This document shows positions 58,889-64,000 of a stretch of 64,000 nt of DNA, piece by piece. A program made the translations under genes and the position numbers. Each line of letters opens with the position of its first letter. The stretch's first letter is position 1. Under the pieces are notes generated by a model that had not been told where the DNA came from, did not search any database, and was given only the letters and a program-made list of their open reading frames with translations. The stretch comes from Isoetes taiwanensis (Eukaryota; Streptophyta; Lycopodiopsida; Isoetales; Isoetaceae): contig JAJEKV010000111.1 in NCBI GenBank assembly GCA_021234155.1, forward strand, positions 1,308,968-1,372,967, written 5' to 3'.

Positions 58889-59125
58889 ATTTTGCTAAAC
58901 GTCTTCCAGCTCTCCATCACTATCTGCTTATTGCATGTGACAGAATAAACAAAAACATCCCACTAACAGGTGAAGCGGCCAGAAGGAGGAAAGTGCAAGA
59001 ACAGAAGGGCTCTCTAATGTTGATGAAATGATGCAGACAACTCAAATCTTGCTCTATAAACTTGCAAAAGAAGGATGGTTTAGTAAATCGACACATCTAC
59101 AATCAGGGCAACAAAACACAATCCT

Positions 59126-59370
59126 GAGCTCAATTCCGTCGCTTGTTAAAGACACCTTAGATCTGGCCTATTGCCTACATGCTGCCAAGGGATTTCTGAG
59201 CTGCAATTTCCAAGGGCATGTAACAAATGGCAGAAATGAATATCAGAACAACAAAAGCAATCTCGAGCTCAACTCTGCCGCTTGTCAAGAACATCTTAGA
59301 TCTGGCCTACTATCTGCATGCTGTCGAAGGAATATCTGAGCTGCAATTCCCATAAGCATCCACAAATGAG
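59126..59370. repeat. 139-bp tandem duplication
   Basis: GAGCTCAAYTCYGYCGCTTG starts at 59126 and 59265, and both units carry TTAGATCTGGCCTA and CTGAGCTGCAATT. Diverged by roughly 15%. It lies inside the pogo-like locus, between DDE exons and the C-terminal ORF. Confidence 0.85.
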
Positions 59371-59639
59371 AACCTTATATCCACTGTAAAGCTAGTGAGC
59401 AAATACTAATATGATTGTGCATCATACACTATAAGAGCTTGGAATGAAATCTAATGAGCTGCTAACTTCCCGCTTTACTAACTTTACAAAAAAAGAAGTG
59501 AATCAAGAGGAGTTAACTTGATCAGAACAGTCGGACTAAACATCTTAAAGAGCAGGCATAATCAGTGATGCAAGTAATAAAATCATCATTTTTAATCTCA
59601 TTGCATGCAGAGATAATTGTGCAGAATACGGCAATAAAA

Positions 59640-60190
59640 GATTTCATAGATTGTTAGTTTCTTGTTTTTAGCCATCCTATCAGCAATCTCTGTTGGCCTA
59701 ACTTTCATGAAACTGAATGGCTAAATCTCCGTCTTCTCAAAACCAGCCTTGATATTATCAGCTGTAATGGAAAGGGACAAGGTTTTTGAGACCATACCAA
59801 CCATATCAGCCCTATTGGGATCTTTTGGAACCTCTTGCTCCATGTACTCCATCCTTATCCTTCTAAATTGTTCTGTAACAACATATTAACATATGTTAGC
59901 AACCATAATTCAATCAAAGCAAGCACAAAAGGCAGCAAGCAAACACTCTATGTCATACTCTTAAATGGACCAAAACAAGACACGTCCAATGTTTGAAGTG
60001 CATGGCTAGTATGGGGAGGTAGCTGTAGAATATGTAGGCCAATTTCTCTTGCATGTTCAATAACATTCAAGTTGACATGTGAACCATGTCCATCACAGAT
60101 AAGAAGGTGTGGTCTGGTCTGGCTAACCCCACCCGGTACCTTGTATTTGAAGTGATCAATCCACTTGGCAAAGAGTGCATCAATTACCAA
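59640..60190 (-). pseudogene. Pogo-type DDE_1 transposase, 3' exons
   Basis: Exon A (60190-59959, minus) reads LFAKWIDHFKYKVPGG, then LLICDGHGSHVNLNVIEHAR (second catalytic Asp) and LQLPPHTSHALQTLDVSCFG PFK. An 86-bp intron (GTATGA...TTACAG) leads to exon B from 59872 (QFRRIRMEYMEQEVPKDP, SITADNIKAGFEKTEI), ending with an in-frame TAG where other transposases have Y/W-PF. The motifs are characteristic of the DDE_1 family of Tc1/mariner-pogo transposases. The N-terminal DNA-binding CENP-B/HTH part and first catalytic Asp are absent, replaced upstream by hAT sequence. Confidence 0.85.
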
Positions 60191-60282
60191 TGCAGTGCAT
60201 CTAGTCAGAAAAGTGCATCTAAATCAGAAAAGTGCATCAGAATTTACGAATCCTATGCATATTGCAACATGAAATAAGAAAC

Positions 60283-61585
60283 TTAATAATTGAAGCTGGA
60301 GATGAATCCATATCTTTTTGAGCTACGACAAAAGAAATTGTAGGAATCGCTCACCAAGTCTTCTATTTTCCTGACAGACTCAAAGTTATCAATGATTTTA
60401 TAAGCAAGATTCATCCGGTGCGCCATGCAATGGATGCCCAAAGCATATGGTGCTAAATTTGTTTGGACTCTCACTGTTAAACCATTCCGACAGCCTTGCA
60501 TTACCGAGCAACCATCCAAGCCTATACAAACAAGCTTTTTGGCAATTTCATTTGGTGACAACCCCAAATCTGTCATCAAAGCATCTTGAATAACCTCATA
60601 TATATTTTCAGAAGTAGCATTCTTTTCTAACACTTAATTCCAGCATAATATGGGTGTCTAACATAAGCATACATAACCAAGAAGACATATCCTTGGCTGA
60701 AGCTTCATCCAATGATATGGCAAAGTAATCACAACTTTGCATAAGTTCCCTCAAATCAGCGAGTAGCACTTGATCGATGCATTTTGCGAATTCCTCGCCA
60801 CTTTGGATAGACCAATGAGTGGTTGGAAAGTCTAGAATGGGCAGCAATGCTAGAAGATGCTCATGCGCCGGATAATCATGCAAAGGCTTACCTCGTTTCA
60901 AGACATGAAATAGTGATTGCAATTGAACAACTTTGGATTTCAAATTCTTATCCGTCATTTTCTGTAGCAATGTTCTTATTGGTGCTACGATTGGCAAATC
61001 TTGCTTTTGCAAATGTATTTTGTACTCCTCAACAGCTTGCAAGTGCCTGCACTCTTCTTTTGTTTTCCATCTCATACTCTTGATTTCTTTCCCATCAATG
61101 ATCTTCTTCTCATAGACCTTACCTGCATGCTTTTCCACAGTGTCCAACTTTACTTGAAGCAAGCACTCATTCTTATTTTTCCATGAACATGCAGTACACC
61201 GCATCCTTGTTGCATATTTTGGCATTCCAAACTCATCACTTTCCTTCACGGGCTCTATGAATGGAAATCTACCTGCCCATTCTGGCTGAAACTCTCTACC
61301 TTGTATCCAATCACTAGATTTCCTTTTCCTCTTCTTATTTTCTACTTTCTCTGCATCATTACATGGAGGCTGATCATAAGGAATGGTAAAAGTACTTGCT
61401 TGCACAGTAAATTCAGCCTCTATTGAGACTTCAACATCACTTAGGCAAATCTGAGAAGGTTGAACATCATTAGAGTGAGTACTAGTATTTTCAACATTGT
61501 CTACTTGAGTGTTGTGGCTGCTATTACTAGAAGGCATATCTTTAGTCGCTCTATTAAAGAACGACAAGATTCCTTGCCTTGTCAT
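60283..61585 (-). pseudogene. hAT-type transposase (ZNF862-like), N-terminal half
   Basis: ATG at 61585-61583 begins MTRQGILSFFNRATKD, the usual hAT/ZNF862-type start. A Cys-rich TTF/BED-like segment follows (RMRCTACSWKNKNECLLQV, then H), next DYFAISLDEASAKDMSSWLC and, after a frame change near 60620, NATSENIYEVIQDAL, VCIGLDGCSVMQGCRNGLTV and IHCMAHRMNLAYKIIDNFES. The catalytic region is partly preserved; the C-terminal dimerisation domain is missing. It stops about 90 bp before pogo sequence on the same strand, so two transposons are joined. Inactive as it stands. Confidence 0.85.
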
Positions 61586-61599
61586 GTTCACGAGGCACT

Positions 61600-62960
61600 G
61601 TTATGAAAAAAAAAAAAACATAAGACTCAATAAAAAAGCAAGCACAAGGCAAGGAAAAAGACTAAGTTAACTGATACTAAAGCATCAATGCAAATAAAGC
61701 AAGAAAACTAATAATGATTGGATCCTAAGAGACAAAAGCATTATCTAAACAGACCTGCACTAATATGATTGGAAGCCACAAAAACCTTCTGGAAATTCAT
61801 ACCTGGAATGACAGCTTTAGACGAGCGATGAAGAACTACAAGTTTCAAAATTGTTGCAGGCACCTGAGAAACAAGCAAGCAAGAATGACATGGTTAGATA
61901 AGATTCTTCTCCAAGAGCATGCAAAAAAACATCTCCTGAGGATCTGCACATAAACTTATGAGCATTGATTTACCATACAAAGATGAGGGTTGTAGAGAAT
62001 CCATCAAAAGCACAGGCCAATATGAAGGCTGCCATGAGCACTACTGCATTTGTTATGCATTATAGACCTGCTCTTCCAATTGTAACCGTTGAAAAGTTGT
62101 AGTATTATTCTTTGGGAGTAGTTCCTCCAAATCAGCCTGTTATCTTAGCACAACAGCAGACAGGAACAGGGAATTACTACAATTCCTATCCGTATTATGA
62201 TAAATTATATACTTTGTCCTTTCACAACCCAAAGAAGAAGCTCATAGTGGATGTGGAATATGTGGAAGTAAGCTCATATTACAGTGGATATTTCACAGGG
62301 AGGGCTCAACGGATAGGATGGGCTGCCATGCCTGAGACCATGGAAAATTTTACCATGTTGATGGCCGGTGATTCATATAAATTATGCATAATGCTTTTTA
62401 AAAATTCGTACCTATAGAAAAGAAATGTTGTTGATGTCAAATTACTCCTCTTCAAGCTTTAGAATCACAAGTCGATGAAGAATCACAAGTCTTTAGAATT
62501 TGAAACTGGCAAGCAATAAGTTACAAAATTAAGCATTGCTTATGCAAGAAAACGGTAAGCCTTTTCCATTTGCAAATACATTTTCATTTCATATTGAAAC
62601 CTGTAAACCATTTCCATTTGCAAATAGATTTCTATTTCATACTTGTTGGAAAAGCTACGGTTGAGGCCAAGATAGACATTCTTGAAGCTCCGAGATAAAC
62701 CTTTGTGAATAGCACTTGTATGGTAAGAGGCGAATCAAGTTCAAAACCGGTAAGAGCTGTAGAAATCTAGGCGAATGGAATGAATCTTGCCATAGTCTTC
62801 TTGGCGATTCCAACCTTGGCGGGAGCTTCCACCGTCGAAAGGTTGGCGAACCATTAAAAAAATATTTAATACAGGGCCTATTCAGCATTCGTATTCACTT
62901 TTCAAAAAACCCCTAATTATAGCATCTTTGCGAAGATTCGCCCCTTAAGGGAAACCCTGG
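61600..62960. other. No gene recognised; small plus-strand ORF
   Basis: Frame 62112-62417 (101 codons) reads QPVILAQQQTGTGNYYNSYP and LIVDVEYVEVSSYYSGYFTG; the frame appears to extend upstream through a stop at 62100. Composition is protein-like but no family is recognised. TTTCCATTTGCAAATA is duplicated at 62564 and 62611. Confidence 0.3.
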
Positions 62961-62965
62961 TGCTA

Positions 62966-63439
62966 TGTCTGTTGTAAGTAATCCGTTTGACGAGAACGGG
63001 CAGAGAAGAATGTATGAAGAGGTTTATGCTAAAGAGCTAGAGAAGTTAGATGAGTTGGATCGTGACGGTAGTGCCATAAATGAGCAGGTTTTGGCAGACT
63101 CCAAAATTAAAGAAAGCAAATCAAGTACTTAGTTCTGCTATTGTTGGTTTGTTAGACAGTTTGCAGATGCCATCGTCTGTTCTTCCATTGTCTTCACCTA
63201 TCAAAATATCTCCAGATCATGTAGTTCAGCCAATTTTGTCTCTTAGTGCAATGGAGTCTGCTGACATACAATTAAACAAAGCTATTGATATGTTGTCTGA
63301 GACCGATCCAATTGTGAGGAAGGCTATGGGTATGCAGGTGAATGTGGCCATATTACAGGTGGTTCCTTTAAAATTGCAATTTTGTCATGCCATGTGTTTC
63401 CCGAGAAGAGCTGATATGATGAGAAACAGGAAGGTTTGA
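62966..63439 (+). pseudogene. Unidentified helical ORF with one frameshift
   Basis: ATG at 62966 begins MSVVSNPFDENGQRRMYEEV, charged and helical (KELEKLDELDRDG), and runs to a stop near 63131. A second frame (63080-63439) continues with ANQVLSSAIVGLLDSLQ and SAMESADIQLNKAIDMLSET. Read together they look like one coiled-coil protein split by a frameshift near 63090. It could be a transposon ORF1 or gag fragment or a retrocopy; I do not recognise it. Confidence 0.35.
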
Positions 63440-63539
63440 TAATACTTTTCGAGTTTCAACATGGTGCAGTTGTGAAACTGATCACTTGGACTTTGATCTG
63501 AACTAATTACTTGAACTTTGATCTGTGGAATAGATGTGA

Positions 63540-63640
63540 ACCTGTGTAATTCCATGATGATCTTTGTAATTCCATGATCTTTTAATAATCTTTGTAATTC
63601 CATGATGATCTGTGTAATTGCATGATTTTTTGATGATCTG
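63540..63640. repeat. AT-rich minisatellite (TTTGTAATTCCATGATGATC units)
   Basis: At least four diverged units of TGTAATTCCATGATGATCT lie at 63545-63640 and are continued loosely by GATCATTGTAATTTT. The rest of the window to 64000 shows no supported gene. Confidence 0.75.
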
Positions 63641-64000
63641 TGTATGTGAACCTCTTTTGATCATTGTAATTTTGTTCAGAATGTAAAGACTGTATAATGT
63701 TCACTTAAAACTATGTACGCTTCATTTTGTAAGTAAATAAGATCAGAATGTTCAGTAAAAAAAATGAAACTTAAGAATGTAACTAACCTAAAAAAATGTA
63801 ACTAAGTTGTAATTCCTTGATAGAATTGTGTACACGTGGCAATATAGGATTGGGAAATAATTCAGAATTGCAACAAGCCAAACTTTACGCTTCAGATCAT
63901 GATTTTGCATATGCTCAACAAATCATTTCCCTGATTGTGAGCTGCAAAGGGGACTGTGTCAAGGATTGCAACCTGTGGCAATGTTCCGAAGAAGAAAAAA

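Overview
This window reads as nuclear DNA of a land plant with a large, repeat-rich genome. The evidence is two intact plant genes with GT-AG introns (an AP-5 beta subunit and a small glycine-rich protein), a plant-type SF3B3 exon, and many decayed plant-type retroelements (Ty3/gypsy, Ty1/copia, LINEs with an EEP endonuclease and zf-RVT tail, hAT and pogo transposases). A fern or another large-genome vascular plant is my guess; the sequence does not settle it. There are no bacterial operons, rRNA or intact tRNA genes, and no CRISPR arrays.

Layout. 1-1.2 kb: three degenerate tandem ~438-bp units with a tRNA-like (pol III A/B box) head, cut by a poly(A) LINE tail. 3.2-3.6 kb: (GAAA)n(GATA)n and an 86-bp duplication. 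4.6-8.9 kb: short LINE tails and a decayed Ty3/gypsy element that stops at an (AATAAG)n array. 10.7-17.7 kb: dead coding sequence of unknown, transposon-like families, split by a 549-bp foldback element, a 1.4-kb LINE and a poly(A) LINE tail. 18.5-22.2 kb: a nearly complete but frameshifted LINE with its endonuclease, inserted beside a degenerate tandem array. 22.5-32 kb: mostly featureless, with small tandem duplications and eroded coding scraps. 32.3-33.3 kb: an intact three-exon glycine-rich gene (TGD5-like candidate). 34.5-35.8 kb: a 1.28-kb element coding only for a LINE ORF1, with a perfect 16-bp target duplication. 37-38.3 kb: a second ORF1 remnant. 39-39.8 kb: a hairpin and a TIR element. 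40.7-46.4 kb: copia fragments and an isolated SF3B3 exon between duplicated flanks. 47.3-50.2 kb: a Crypton/ZMYM-like coding exon split by a young 2.26-kb non-autonomous LTR element (TSD ATCAC). 51.5-55.4 kb: an intact two-exon AP5B1-like gene, the main host gene. 57.9-61.6 kb: pogo and hAT transposase remnants head to tail. The last 2 kb hold small unidentified ORFs and AT-rich minisatellite.

How the parts fit together. Only the AP5B1-like and glycine-rich genes look like working host loci. One would serve endolysosomal adaptor trafficking and the other possibly chloroplast-envelope lipid transfer. Everything else records transposition. The most unusual pattern is a LINE family without poly(A) whose 3' ends repeatedly abut a short tandem repeat that differs from copy to copy. 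Other points worth a second look are the ORF1-only retroelement, the LTR insertion in a Crypton-like exon, the hAT-pogo junction and the isolated SF3B3 exon.
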